The notes below the pieces were generated by a model, which ran no database searches, was not told where the DNA came from, and saw nothing but the letters and a program-made list of their open reading frames with translations. A stretch of DNA of 16,685 bases, taken from CAYJNO01 sp044432885. GTDB taxonomy: Bacteria > Bacillota_I > Bacilli_A > Erysipelotrichales > Erysipelotrichaceae. Both the position numbers and the translations under genes were made by a program. Of this stretch, positions 1 through 6,182 are shown piece after piece. Where the stretch lies: the NCBI GenBank assembly GCA_044432885.1, contig JAWXUG010000014.1, forward strand, positions 1 through 16,685, given 5' to 3'. Within the stretch, counting starts at the first letter, position 1. Each line of letters starts with the position of its first letter.

Positions 1-252
1 CAAACTGGATTGTGGAAGTATAGTCGACACCCAAATTATTTCGGAGAAGCATTAATGTGGTGGGGGATTGCGTTTATATCCTTTAGTGATAATGGGTATG
101 CGTTAAGTTTTGTAGGGGCTGTATGGATTACCCTTTCATTACTATTCATATCTGGTGTGCCGCTATTGGAGAAAAGGAATCAAAATAAGGAAGGATATGA
201 AGAATATAAAAGAAAGACATCCGTATTCATTCCGTGGTTTCCAAAAGAATAA
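1..252 (+). CDS. DUF1295 family membrane protein, C-terminal part (5' end outside window)
   Basis: This open frame runs in from the window edge, so only the last 83 codons are seen. The motif YSRHPNYFGE followed by a Trp-rich membrane segment (LMWWGIAFISF) is the signature of DUF1295, an integral membrane family related to steroid 5-alpha-reductases and isoprenylcysteine methyltransferases. A second hydrophobic segment (AVWITLSLLFISGVPLLEKR) precedes a basic cytosolic tail ending in FIPWFPKE, also typical of the family's C-terminus. The His and Asn of RHPNYFGE belong to the conserved cofactor/active-site region in related reductases. The bacterial substrate is unknown, so no function is assigned. 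A TTG at base 10 lies inside the conserved domain and is not the real start. Confidence 0.85.
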   Translation, partial: QTGLWKYSRHPNYFGEALMWWGIAFISFSDNGYALSFVGAVWITLSLLFISGVPLLEKRNQNKEGYEEYKRKTSVFIPWFPKE

Positions 253-280
253 CGAAATAAAACATCATTTAAGTTTATTT

Positions 281-289
281 TGATATAAT
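281..289 (+). promoter_or_regulatory. Extended -10 promoter for the oxidoreductase gene
   Basis: TGATATAAT is a perfect extended -10 element (TG-N-TATAAT). No good -35 box is seen 17 bases upstream, as expected for extended -10 promoters. Transcription would start near base 296, giving a very short leader with the ribosome site GAGGTGG at about 297-303. Confidence 0.6.
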
Positions 290-307
290 AAATTTAGAGG
301 TGGAATA

Positions 308-1303
308 ATGAAATTTGCAGTGATAGGAACAAACTTTGTATCAGATATGTTTATGGAAGGATTAAGTCACACAGATGATGCTAGTGTGATTGGTGTTTGT
401 AGTGGTAGAATGGAAAATGCTATTCGATTTAGTGAAAAATATAAAATCCCAAAAGTTTACAGACATTATAAAGAGGTTATAGAAGATAAATCAGTAGAAG
501 CAGTCTATGTAGCCACTCCTAATGCGATGCACAAGGAAATTGTAATATTCTTTTTATCTAACAAAGTCCCTGTATTTTGCGAAAAACCCATGGGTTCAAA
601 CTTTGATGAAGTAAAAGAAATGGTTGATTGTGCAAGAGAGAATCATACTTATTTGCACGAAGGGATTGTTCCTTTATTTAATCCAAACTTTAAAATTTTA
701 AAAAAGAGTTTAGATAAAGTTGGTGTAATACGACAAGTAACTTATAATTTTTCTAAATACTCATCTAGATATGACCAATATTTAGCAGGAGAAAATCCAA
801 CTACCTTTAGAAGAGAATTGGCAAATGGAGCAATTATGGATTTGGGTGTCTATGTATTTACGCATGTAATTGCTTTATTTGGCAAACCAATAAGTATGTC
901 AAGCAAAGGGGTATTATTAGAAACAGGGGTAGATGTTGCTGGGAGCAGTTTGTTAGAATATAAAGATTTTATTGCTAATTTATCCTATAGCAAGGCTAGT
1001 GATACGGGGATATATTGTGAGATATGTGGTGAAAAAGGAACCATCGAAATCGATCATCCAACTCAAATAAGAAGTATTAAATACACGGATAGGCAAACTA
1101 AAGAAGTACAGGAATTAGCCATAGATCGAAAGCCAATTTTTCATTATCAAATTCAGGAAATGATTGATTGTATCAATCATCAAGAGATTGAATCAAAGTC
1201 AAATCCTTTAGAGTTGTCACTACTTATCAGTGAGTGTATGTATGAGTGTCGTAAGCAAGCAAATGTTATTTTTCCACAAGATGAAGGTTTACAAAAAAAA
1301 TAA
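308..1303 (+). CDS. Gfo/Idh/MocA family NAD(P)-dependent oxidoreductase
   Basis: The 331-residue protein has the usual length and layout of the Gfo/Idh/MocA family. An N-terminal Rossmann fold begins with MKFAVIGTNFVSDMF (residues 1-15), a variant of the glycine-rich nucleotide loop. The strand ending VATPN (68-72) leads to the family's CEKP motif at 91-94, whose Lys contacts cofactor and substrate. The C-terminal half carries NGAIMDLGVYVFTH (about 173-186), the region that supplies the catalytic His/Asp residues of the substrate domain. Members oxidise or reduce sugars, inositols, or dihydrodiols with NAD(P); the substrate cannot be read from the sequence. The ATG is 5 bases after GAGGTGG. 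The gene is alone between the DUF1295 gene and perR, whose promoter overlaps its 3' end. Confidence 0.9.
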   Translation: MKFAVIGTNFVSDMFMEGLSHTDDASVIGVCSGRMENAIRFSEKYKIPKVYRHYKEVIEDKSVEAVYVATPNAMHKEIVIFFLSNKVPVFCEKPMGSNFDEVKEMVDCARENHTYLHEGIVPLFNPNFKILKKSLDKVGVIRQVTYNFSKYSSRYDQYLAGENPTTFRRELANGAIMDLGVYVFTHVIALFGKPISMSSKGVLLETGVDVAGSSLLEYKDFIANLSYSKASDTGIYCEICGEKGTIEIDHPTQIRSIKYTDRQTKEVQELAIDRKPIFHYQIQEMIDCINHQEIESKSNPLELSLLISECMYECRKQANVIFPQDEGLQKK

Positions 1304-1316
1304 AATATGTAATAAT
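1288..1316 (+). promoter_or_regulatory. Promoter of the perR-rubrerythrin operon
   Basis: TTTACA (1288-1293), a 17-base spacer, and AATAAT (1311-1316) preceded by TG (1308-1309) form a convincing extended promoter. The -35 box lies in the last codons of the oxidoreductase gene. The -10 overlaps the first arm of the Fur-type box, so bound repressor would block RNA polymerase. Confidence 0.65.
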
Positions 1317-1333
1317 GAGAATGGTTCTCATTA
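1313..1333 (+). promoter_or_regulatory. Fur/PerR-type operator (perfect inverted repeat)
   Basis: TAATGAGAA-TGG-TTCTCATTA is a perfect 9-bp inverted repeat. It contains the 7-1-7 form TGAGAAT-G-GTTCTCA typical of Fur-family boxes. It covers the -10 element and predicted transcription start directly upstream of a Fur-family gene, so autoregulation is the natural reading. The repeat is closer to the Fur consensus than to the AT-only PerR consensus. Confidence 0.8.
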
Positions 1334-1347
1334 AGGAGGGCGAAGTT

Positions 1348-1728
1348 ATGAGATATTCATCAAGAAGAGATCGTATTTACCAAGCAATTCAAGGTCTTGA
1401 TAGACACATGAGTGCAGAAGAAGTGTTTGAACTTGTTAATCAAGAAGAACCTAAAATTGGACTTGCTACTGTTTATCGAAACTTAAATGAATTAGCAGAA
1501 AAAAATTTAATTAATAAAGTACATGATAAAGATCAAAAATTCTTCTATGATGGAAATCCAACACGTCACTATCATGTATATTGTCAACAATGTCATACAT
1601 ATCAAGATGTTCCAGTAACCTACATGGCAAAATTAGATGAAGAAGTCGCTAAATTGACAGGTTATAAAGTAGAAGTACATCAATTGGTATTTGAAGGCAT
1701 ATGCGAGAAATGTAGAACAAAAAACTAA
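1348..1728 (+). CDS. perR: Fur-family peroxide/metal regulator, PerR-like
   Basis: The 126-residue protein is a Fur-family repressor: a winged helix with the recognition segment GLATVYRNLNEL (38-49) and a C-terminal metal-binding dimer domain. The structural zinc cysteines are present as C79xxC82 and C119xxC122. Regulatory-site ligands align as H20, D68, H74 and H76. The position that separates PerR (Asp) from Fur (Glu) is D87, so the protein is predicted to sense peroxide through Fe-dependent His oxidation. Codons upstream of ATG 1348 are open back to 1315, but those bases form the operator; AAGGAGGG at 1333-1340 fixes the start at 1348. It is followed by the rubrerythrin gene with 14 bases between, which supports a peroxide-stress operon. 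Fur or Zur activity is less likely but not excluded. Confidence 0.87.
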   Translation: MRYSSRRDRIYQAIQGLDRHMSAEEVFELVNQEEPKIGLATVYRNLNELAEKNLINKVHDKDQKFFYDGNPTRHYHVYCQQCHTYQDVPVTYMAKLDEEVAKLTGYKVEVHQLVFEGICEKCRTKN

Positions 1729-1742
1729 TGGAGGAAAAGAGA

Positions 1743-2282
1743 ATGAGTTTAAAGGGTACAAAAACAGAAAAAAATTTAATGGATGCATTTGCTGGGGAAA
1801 GCCAAGCTCGTAATAAATATACGTTCTTTGCTAACCAAGCAAGACAAGAAGGAATGGAGCAAATTGCTAACTTTTTTGAAGAAACAGCACGTAATGAGCA
1901 AGAGCATGCTCGTTTGTGGTTCCAAGCATTACATGGTGGAACAATGCCAGAAACAGCTGAATGTTTAAAATTAGGCGCTGAAGGCGAAAATTATGAATGG
2001 ACAGATATGTATGTTAAAATGGCTGCGGATGCTCGTGAAGAAGGATTCACAAGAATCGCTGCTCAAATGGATATGGTAGCTAAAATTGAAAAAGCCCATG
2101 AAGAAAGATATTTAGCATTATTGAAAAATGTTGAAGAAGATGGTGTCTTTGCTAAAGAAGCTGCAGTTGCATGGCAATGTGAATTATGTGGTTATGTATT
2201 AGTTGGTAAAAAAGCACCAGCTATTTGTCCATTATGTGGGTATCCACAAGCATTCTTCGAAATAGAAAAAACAAACTATTAA
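1743..2282 (+). CDS. rbr: Rubrerythrin (diiron peroxidase with rubredoxin domain)
   Basis: The 179-residue protein has the full rubrerythrin layout. A ferritin-like four-helix bundle (about 1-140) holds diiron ligands within AGESQARNKY (E19), NEQEH (E52, H55), YEW (E85), and EKAHEE (E116, H119). A C-terminal rubredoxin-type site follows, C146xxC149 and C162xxC165. Rubrerythrins reduce hydrogen peroxide to water in the cytoplasm of anaerobes, using electrons from NADH or rubredoxin partners. The start is ATG 1743, which sits 7 bases after GGAGG; an in-frame ATG at 1728 overlaps the perR stop but would place the ribosome site inside the coding sequence. Cotranscription with the PerR-like gene and the upstream operator imply induction by peroxide. 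Confidence 0.95.
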   Translation: MSLKGTKTEKNLMDAFAGESQARNKYTFFANQARQEGMEQIANFFEETARNEQEHARLWFQALHGGTMPETAECLKLGAEGENYEWTDMYVKMAADAREEGFTRIAAQMDMVAKIEKAHEERYLALLKNVEEDGVFAKEAAVAWQCELCGYVLVGKKAPAICPLCGYPQAFFEIEKTNY

Positions 2283-2284
2283 TT

Positions 2285-2310
2285 AAAAAGGTGATTACTC
2301 ACCTTTTTTT
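2285..2310 (+). terminator. Rho-independent terminator of the perR-rbr operon
   Basis: AAAAAGGTGA, loop TTAC, TCACCTTTTT forms a 10-bp perfect stem running into a T tract, starting 3 bases after the rubrerythrin stop. Confidence 0.9.
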
Positions 2311-2324
2311 GTGGTTTATCCAAT

Positions 2325-2352
2325 AAAAAAAGCACCGATTAATTGGTGCTTT
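2325..2352 (-). terminator. Rho-independent terminator of the cold-shock gene
   Basis: Read on the minus strand, AAAGCACC, an 8-base loop and GGTGCTTT are followed by a run of T (the A run at 2325-2331 on the plus strand). It lies 12 bases after the csp stop and faces the rubrerythrin terminator. Confidence 0.85.
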
Positions 2353-2363
2353 ATGCTTTATAA

Positions 2364-2564
2364 TTAAAGCTTAACAACATTAGTTGCTTGAGGTCCGCGG
2401 TTACCTTCAGTCACGTCGAATTGAACTGCTTGTCCTTCATCTAATGATTTGAAACCGTCAGAATTGATAGCTGTGTAATGAACGAAGATATCTTCACCAG
2501 CATCGCTAGTAATGAATCCGTAACCTTTTTCAGCATTAAACCATTTTACTTTTCCTGTACTCAT
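2364..2564 (-). CDS. csp: Cold-shock protein (CspA/CspB family)
   Basis: The 66-residue protein is a single cold-shock domain, the usual length for bacterial Csp. RNP1 is KGYGFI (13-18) and RNP2 is DIFVHYTAI (25-33), the aromatic surface that binds single-stranded RNA or DNA and melts mRNA structure. The chosen start, MSTGKVKW, lies 8 bases after GGAGG on the minus strand; an upstream in-frame ATG at 2579 would include the ribosome site. The gene is monocistronic, with its own promoter about 90 bases upstream and its own terminator. The leader of about 80 bases between predicted transcription start and ATG is compatible with the structured 5' leaders of cold-inducible csp genes, though this is not shown here. 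Confidence 0.95.
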   Translation of the reverse strand: MSTGKVKWFNAEKGYGFITSDAGEDIFVHYTAINSDGFKSLDEGQAVQFDVTEGNRGPQATNVVKL

Positions 2565-2654
2565 TTGTAGATCCTCCAAACTAGTATTTTGCGATAAGAT
2601 TCTAGTAAGCTTAAATTAGTAATACATAAATCAATTAATCTTAAATACATGTTT

Positions 2655-2683
2655 ACAGTATCATTTATAGATATTTATGTCAA
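2655..2683 (-). promoter_or_regulatory. Promoter of the cold-shock gene
   Basis: On the minus strand a perfect TTGACA (2683-2678) is followed after 17 bases by TACTGT with an upstream TG (TGATACTGT), an extended -10. The predicted transcript starts near 2648, leaving a leader of about 84 bases before ATG 2564. Confidence 0.65.
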
Positions 2684-2718
2684 GAAATTAAATTAATTTA
2701 TCAAAGTTTAAATAAATT

Positions 2719-3264
2719 CTAGTAAAACACAGATTTTTTTACTTTTTCCGCTTCTTCAATGTTTAGTAATTTTTCAATAATTTTTAATCCAAAGTCTAAA
2801 CTAGCACCCATTGCTTTGGCAGTGATTATACGATTTGAAACAACGACCTTTTCTTTATCTAAATAATGTGCTTTAGAGTCTTTTTCATGAAAGCCTGGAT
2901 AACAGGTATACGATTGATGGTCTAAGAAACCAAGTTTTACTAAAATGCTAGGTGCAGCACAAATTGCAAATAAATATTTTCCTTGTTTATTGAATTGATT
3001 TAACCAATAGATTACATTATCGTTTTCTTCAAGATGAGCGGTTCCTGGCATGCCGCCTGGTAAAATAATCCCTGAATAAGTCTCCATATTTACATCTTCT
3101 AATAAATAATCACAAGTTAATGTGACATGATGAGAACTTGTTTTATTGATATGAGTATCAATACTGATTAAGTCTGTTGTAATATTGGCGCGTCTAAGGA
3201 CATCTAAAGTGACAAGTGCTTCGGATATTTCAAAGCCTTGAGCGATTAACATTGCTAATTTCAT
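2719..3264 (-). CDS. DJ-1/PfpI family protein (DJ-1/YajL type)
   Basis: The 181-residue protein matches the DJ-1/YajL branch of the DJ-1/PfpI superfamily in length and motifs. A conserved Glu lies in GFEISEAL (E15). LPGGMPGTAHL (68-78) forms the loop before the active site, and FAICAAPSIL (99-108) holds the nucleophile Cys102 at the nucleophile elbow. FHEK and a final KVVVSNRIITAKAMG segment are also family-like. DJ-1/YajL proteins are small cytoplasmic proteins linked to oxidative or carbonyl stress; glyoxalase, deglycase and chaperone activities have been proposed and are debated. The start has a strong AAAGGAGG site 6 bases upstream. Divergent from the helicase gene and close to the perR operon, it fits a stress neighbourhood. 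Only an A/T inverted repeat (2695-2718) follows it; no strong terminator is seen. Confidence 0.88.
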   Translation of the reverse strand: MKLAMLIAQGFEISEALVTLDVLRRANITTDLISIDTHINKTSSHHVTLTCDYLLEDVNMETYSGIILPGGMPGTAHLEENDNVIYWLNQFNKQGKYLFAICAAPSILVKLGFLDHQSYTCYPGFHEKDSKAHYLDKEKVVVSNRIITAKAMGASLDFGLKIIEKLLNIEEAEKVKKSVFY

Positions 3265-3285
3265 AAAACCTCCTTTGTTTTGATT

Positions 3286-3313
3286 ATTATATCATGTTGA
3301 AGAATCGAAACAA
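3286..3313 (-). promoter_or_regulatory. Candidate promoter of the DJ-1/PfpI gene
   Basis: On the minus strand TTGTTT (3313-3308), a 16-base spacer, and a perfect TATAAT (3291-3286) lie 22 bases upstream of the ATG. The -35 is weak. Confidence 0.5.
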
Positions 3314-3367
3314 AATAACGTGGAGATTAAAGACAGTCCTAATTAGATAGTATTTTCAAGCATTATA

Positions 3368-3376
3368 TGATACTAT
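3368..3376 (+). promoter_or_regulatory. Candidate extended -10 promoter of the helicase gene
   Basis: TGATACTAT matches an extended -10 element (TG-N-TACTAT), 28 bases upstream of ATG 3405. No -35 is apparent. It resembles the TGATACTGT element of the cold-shock gene. Confidence 0.45.
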
Positions 3377-3404
3377 AGGGTGAAATTTAGAAAAGAGAAC
3401 AATT

Positions 3405-4862
3405 ATGAATTCATATTTTAATCATTATCCATTAAGTGAAACAATCTTAAAAGCAATCGACTTAATGGGTTATAAAAATCCAACACCCGTGCAAGAGCGC
3501 GTTATTCCATTATTATTAGATGGGAAAGATGTTATTGTTAAATCCCAAACAGGAAGTGGGAAGACTGCCTCTTTTGCAATCCCGCTTGTTGAATCAGTTT
3601 TTTGGGAAGATAACCAAGCACAAGCTTTAGTATTAACCCCAACAAGAGAGTTGGCACTTCAAGTTAAGGAAGATATTTTTCATCTTGGAAGATTTAAAAG
3701 AATTAAATGTCCGGTTTTATTTGGGAAAGATTCTTTTAGTGTCCAAGCGAAGGAACTTAAACAAAAAAGTCATATTGTTGTAGGAACACCAGGACGTGTT
3801 TTAGACCATCTTGAACAAGGGACTCTAGATGTGTCTAACATTCATTATCTTGTTATTGATGAGGCGGATGAAATGTTAAACATGGGATTTATTGAAACAG
3901 TAGAAGCGATCATTGGCTATTTACCTGAAAATCGCGTAACTACGCTTTTATCAGCTACGATGCCAGAGGAGGTTGCTCGTTTAAGTAAACGTTATATGAA
4001 TCGTCCGAATAGAGTTGAAATTGAACAAGAAAGTTTGGCAATCGACCATATTGAGCAGTCTTTTTATTTGGTAGAACAAAATACAAAGAAAAGAGTTTTA
4101 AGAGATTTGTCAATTATAGAAAATCCTGATTCAGCGATTATTTTTTGCAATACGCAGTTAGCTGTAGAATCATTGCATGAATATTTATTGGATAATCAAT
4201 TTTCATGCACTAAAATTCATGGAGGCATGAAACAGGAAGATCGCATCAAAATGATGAATCAATTTAGACGTAATGAAAAACGATATTTGATTGCAACAGA
4301 TGTGGCAGCTAGAGGAATTGATATTGATGATATATCCTTGGTAATTAATTATGATATGCCTGTAAAATTGGTGAATTATATTCATCGATGCGGACGAACT
4401 GGAAGAATTGGAAAGCATGGGAAAGTGATCAATTTGCTCATTTCAAGTGAGAAACAAATTTTAGATCAATTTGAGTCTGAATTAAAGGTTGAGTATCCTC
4501 GATTAACACCTCCTACTCAAGCAGAAGTTATTCCTTATCAAAAGGCCTTTTTGAAGAAAATGAGCAATATAGAAACAAAGGAAAGTGTTAAAACACAAAA
4601 AATTAATCAGGACATTCTTCGCTTACACATCAACGCAGGTAAGAAGACGAAGATGCGAGCTGGAGATATTGTAGGGACTTTATGCGATATTCAAGGAGTC
4701 GGTAGTGATGATATCGGCATTATTCAGGTGCAAGATGTGTCGACGTATGTTGAAATCTTAAATGGTAAGGGACAATATGTTTTCGAAACATTGCAAACAA
4801 CACCGATTAAAGGACGATTAAGAAAAGTAAGTCTTGCCAATATCGAATGGCATAAAAAATAA
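3405..4862 (+). CDS. dbpA: DEAD-box ATP-dependent RNA helicase, DbpA/YxiN type
   Basis: The 485-residue protein carries all DEAD-box motifs in order. These are a Q motif (PTPVQ, 26-30), motif I SQTGSGKT (47-54), PTREL (79-83), TPGR (128-131), DEAD (152-155), SAT (183-185), then in the second RecA domain ATDVAARGID and HRCGRTGR. The C-terminal about 75 residues, from INAGKKTKMRAGDIVG onward, match the DbpA RNA-binding domain (RRM-like), which in E. coli DbpA and B. subtilis YxiN binds hairpin 92 of 23S rRNA and directs the helicase to large-subunit assembly. That domain, not the helicase core, is why I call it DbpA-type. The ribosome site before the ATG is weak (AAGAGAA). The gene stands alone, divergent from the DJ-1 gene, and forms the left border of the accessory island. 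Confidence 0.9.
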   Translation: MNSYFNHYPLSETILKAIDLMGYKNPTPVQERVIPLLLDGKDVIVKSQTGSGKTASFAIPLVESVFWEDNQAQALVLTPTRELALQVKEDIFHLGRFKRIKCPVLFGKDSFSVQAKELKQKSHIVVGTPGRVLDHLEQGTLDVSNIHYLVIDEADEMLNMGFIETVEAIIGYLPENRVTTLLSATMPEEVARLSKRYMNRPNRVEIEQESLAIDHIEQSFYLVEQNTKKRVLRDLSIIENPDSAIIFCNTQLAVESLHEYLLDNQFSCTKIHGGMKQEDRIKMMNQFRRNEKRYLIATDVAARGIDIDDISLVINYDMPVKLVNYIHRCGRTGRIGKHGKVINLLISSEKQILDQFESELKVEYPRLTPPTQAEVIPYQKAFLKKMSNIETKESVKTQKINQDILRLHINAGKKTKMRAGDIVGTLCDIQGVGSDDIGIIQVQDVSTYVEILNGKGQYVFETLQTTPIKGRLRKVSLANIEWHKK

Positions 4863-4869
4863 TAAATAC

Positions 4870-4902
4870 GGTTATACGCGATAACTTCAAGTATAACCTT
4901 TT
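4870..4902 (+). terminator. Probable terminator of the helicase gene
   Basis: GGTTATAC (4870-4877) and GTATAACC (4891-4898) form a perfect 8-bp stem with a 13-base loop, followed by TTTT, 7 bases after the helicase stop. The 3' arm and loop are also the start of the 75-bp repeat; the second copy of that repeat lacks the matching 5' arm. Confidence 0.55.
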
Positions 4903-4955
4903 ATTATGAGTAAACATAAAAGATTTCAAAATGTATTATGGAAATTTAATAGATT
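4881..4955 (+). repeat. 75-bp direct repeat, left copy, at island border
   Basis: Bases 4881-4955 match 11470-11544 at about 68 of 75 positions by eye, in the same orientation. Both begin ATAACTTCAAGTATA and contain an ATG with a short frame starting MSKHK. The left copy stays open for 22 codons (MSKHKRFQNVLWKFNRLSIR, then G, R, stop), while the right copy stops after 11. The pair may be fragments of the 5' end of one lost gene, perhaps of a mobile element, or a recombination footprint. I do not recognise the peptide. Confidence 0.75.
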
Positions 4956-5580
4956 ATCCATTAGGGGTAGGTAGGATAGACTTTTTTGCATCTTACAAGC
5001 CCCAAAAAAGAAGTATGAGAAGTATGAGTATTAGATTTCTATTGTTACTTATATCATCGAATGATATAATAATTCATAAAGAAGCCCTAATAAAAATGCT
5101 AGCTATTGTTTCGAAAATTTGATGTAGTGTCTAGCTTAAAGATAGGCCTTATTATAGGGCGATAAAGAGCTTTGTGGTTTACAACGCTTACTAAACGCGT
5201 TGATGTCACAATATATCAATACTCATACATAAAAAAAGATAATAATCGTTTCATCATAAGAAAACTAAATATACCAAAACCGAAAATTCATATTTTGATT
5301 TAGATAAATATCAGAAAACACAATGGCAACGGTTTTAATATGGCACGAAGAACCCTTATATACAACGCTAACTTTCCTATCTATTGCCTAATTTCAAGAT
5401 CTGCTCTACCTCAATTAACCAAAGAAAATTTGTCTGATTATTTTAAAGTAAAACGAACACTTTAATTGATAAGCGCTTTTCGTTGATTAGAATAGAAAAA
5501 AATTCCACTAAGAACAAAATCCAACAACTACTCGGCTTAGAGATTAGTTAAGACTATGCTAATGAATAGAAAATCCGCGT
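4956..5580 (+). other. Gene-free, decayed sequence at the left end of the island
   Basis: No frame here has a ribosome site together with believable codon use. A 63-codon frame at 4931-5122 has no recognisable product. A 41-codon frame at 5340-5465 (starting MARRTLIYNANFPIY) also lacks a ribosome site and resembles nothing I know. Short frames in different phases follow one another, as expected of a decayed gene. A small perfect inverted repeat CAACGC/GCGTTG lies at 5182-5202. I see no tRNA, CRISPR or intact insertion sequence. Confidence 0.5.
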
Positions 5581-5584
5581 GAAA

Positions 5585-5590
5585 TATAAT
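5585..5590 (+). promoter_or_regulatory. Candidate -10 element for the TIR gene
   Basis: A perfect TATAAT lies 32 bases upstream of ATG 5622, at the exact end of the decayed stretch. No convincing -35 is seen at 16-18 bases spacing. Confidence 0.4.
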
Positions 5591-5621
5591 AATGAAACCA
5601 AGTAAAATAAGGGGGGATAGT

Positions 5622-6176
5622 ATGAATATTGCAGACGTATTACATGTATTAGAAAATACTACTGAGGCAAATGAATCAGCAATTATTGAGGTTCAAGCTT
5701 TTTTGGCCGACATTAATTTTGAGGTTGATAAATTACATGCAATTAACATGTTACTAAAAGTAAATAATGTTCCAGAAATTGATAATTTATTAAAAAGAGA
5801 ATTAATATTGTTACTAAATAACTATCCTTGTGATATAAAAAAACCTTACATTTTTATAAGTTATAGTAGTAAAGATTGGAAATACGTTTATCCACACGTA
5901 ATAAAAATGAAATTCCAAGGAATTAATGTATGGATTGACATTGAATTAGAGAATCATAGTGGTGAAAAATGGAATACAACTGTAAAACAAGTATTAATGA
6001 AACATCAGTTAAAAATGATGATTTTTTTCATGAGTAAAAATGCATTCACTAGTGGTCCCATTTTTCAGGAGTTATTATTTAGTCAAAAAGATAAATTTGC
6101 AGGGGGTCCAAATAAAAATTTTACGCCATATTTAATACCAATTAATATTATAGAAAATTTCGATGCAAATTTATAA
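5622..6176 (+). CDS. Cytosolic TIR-domain protein, ended by an in-frame TAA before the LRR gene
   Basis: The 184-residue protein has a helical N-terminal region (1-70) with no signal peptide or membrane segment, then a bacterial TIR domain (about 75-184). Core motifs are FISYSSKD (78-85), GINVWIDIE (100-108), SGEKW (113-117), FFMSKNAF (135-142), and SGPIFQELL (144-152). E150 aligns with the catalytic Glu of NAD-cleaving TIR domains such as SARM1. Many bacterial TIR proteins cleave NAD+ or make cyclic ADP-ribose isomers in antiphage defence. ATG 5622 follows GGGGGG(A) by 5 bases; an ATG at 5592 in frame has no ribosome site. The frame ends at TAA 6174-6176 within what looks like the last TIR segment (LIPINIIENFDANL). 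The same frame is open again at once into the LRR protein. It is either one gene broken by a nonsense change or the first of two coupled genes. Confidence 0.88.
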   Translation: MNIADVLHVLENTTEANESAIIEVQAFLADINFEVDKLHAINMLLKVNNVPEIDNLLKRELILLLNNYPCDIKKPYIFISYSSKDWKYVYPHVIKMKFQGINVWIDIELENHSGEKWNTTVKQVLMKHQLKMMIFFMSKNAFTSGPIFQELLFSQKDKFAGGPNKNFTPYLIPINIIENFDANL

Positions 6177-6182
6177 GATTTT

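Noticed and set aside
4881..4955. The 75-bp repeats as terminal inverted repeats of an intact insertion sequence
   Set aside because: Both copies are in direct orientation and no transposase gene lies between them.
4931..5122. 63-codon open frame after the helicase gene
   Set aside because: No ribosome site and no recognisable product; it overlaps the 75-bp repeat and a differently phased frame starting MSKHK. Likely chance in decayed DNA.
6174..6176. Use of an alternative genetic code to read through the TAA
   Set aside because: TAA ends many other genes in the window, so it is not reassigned.
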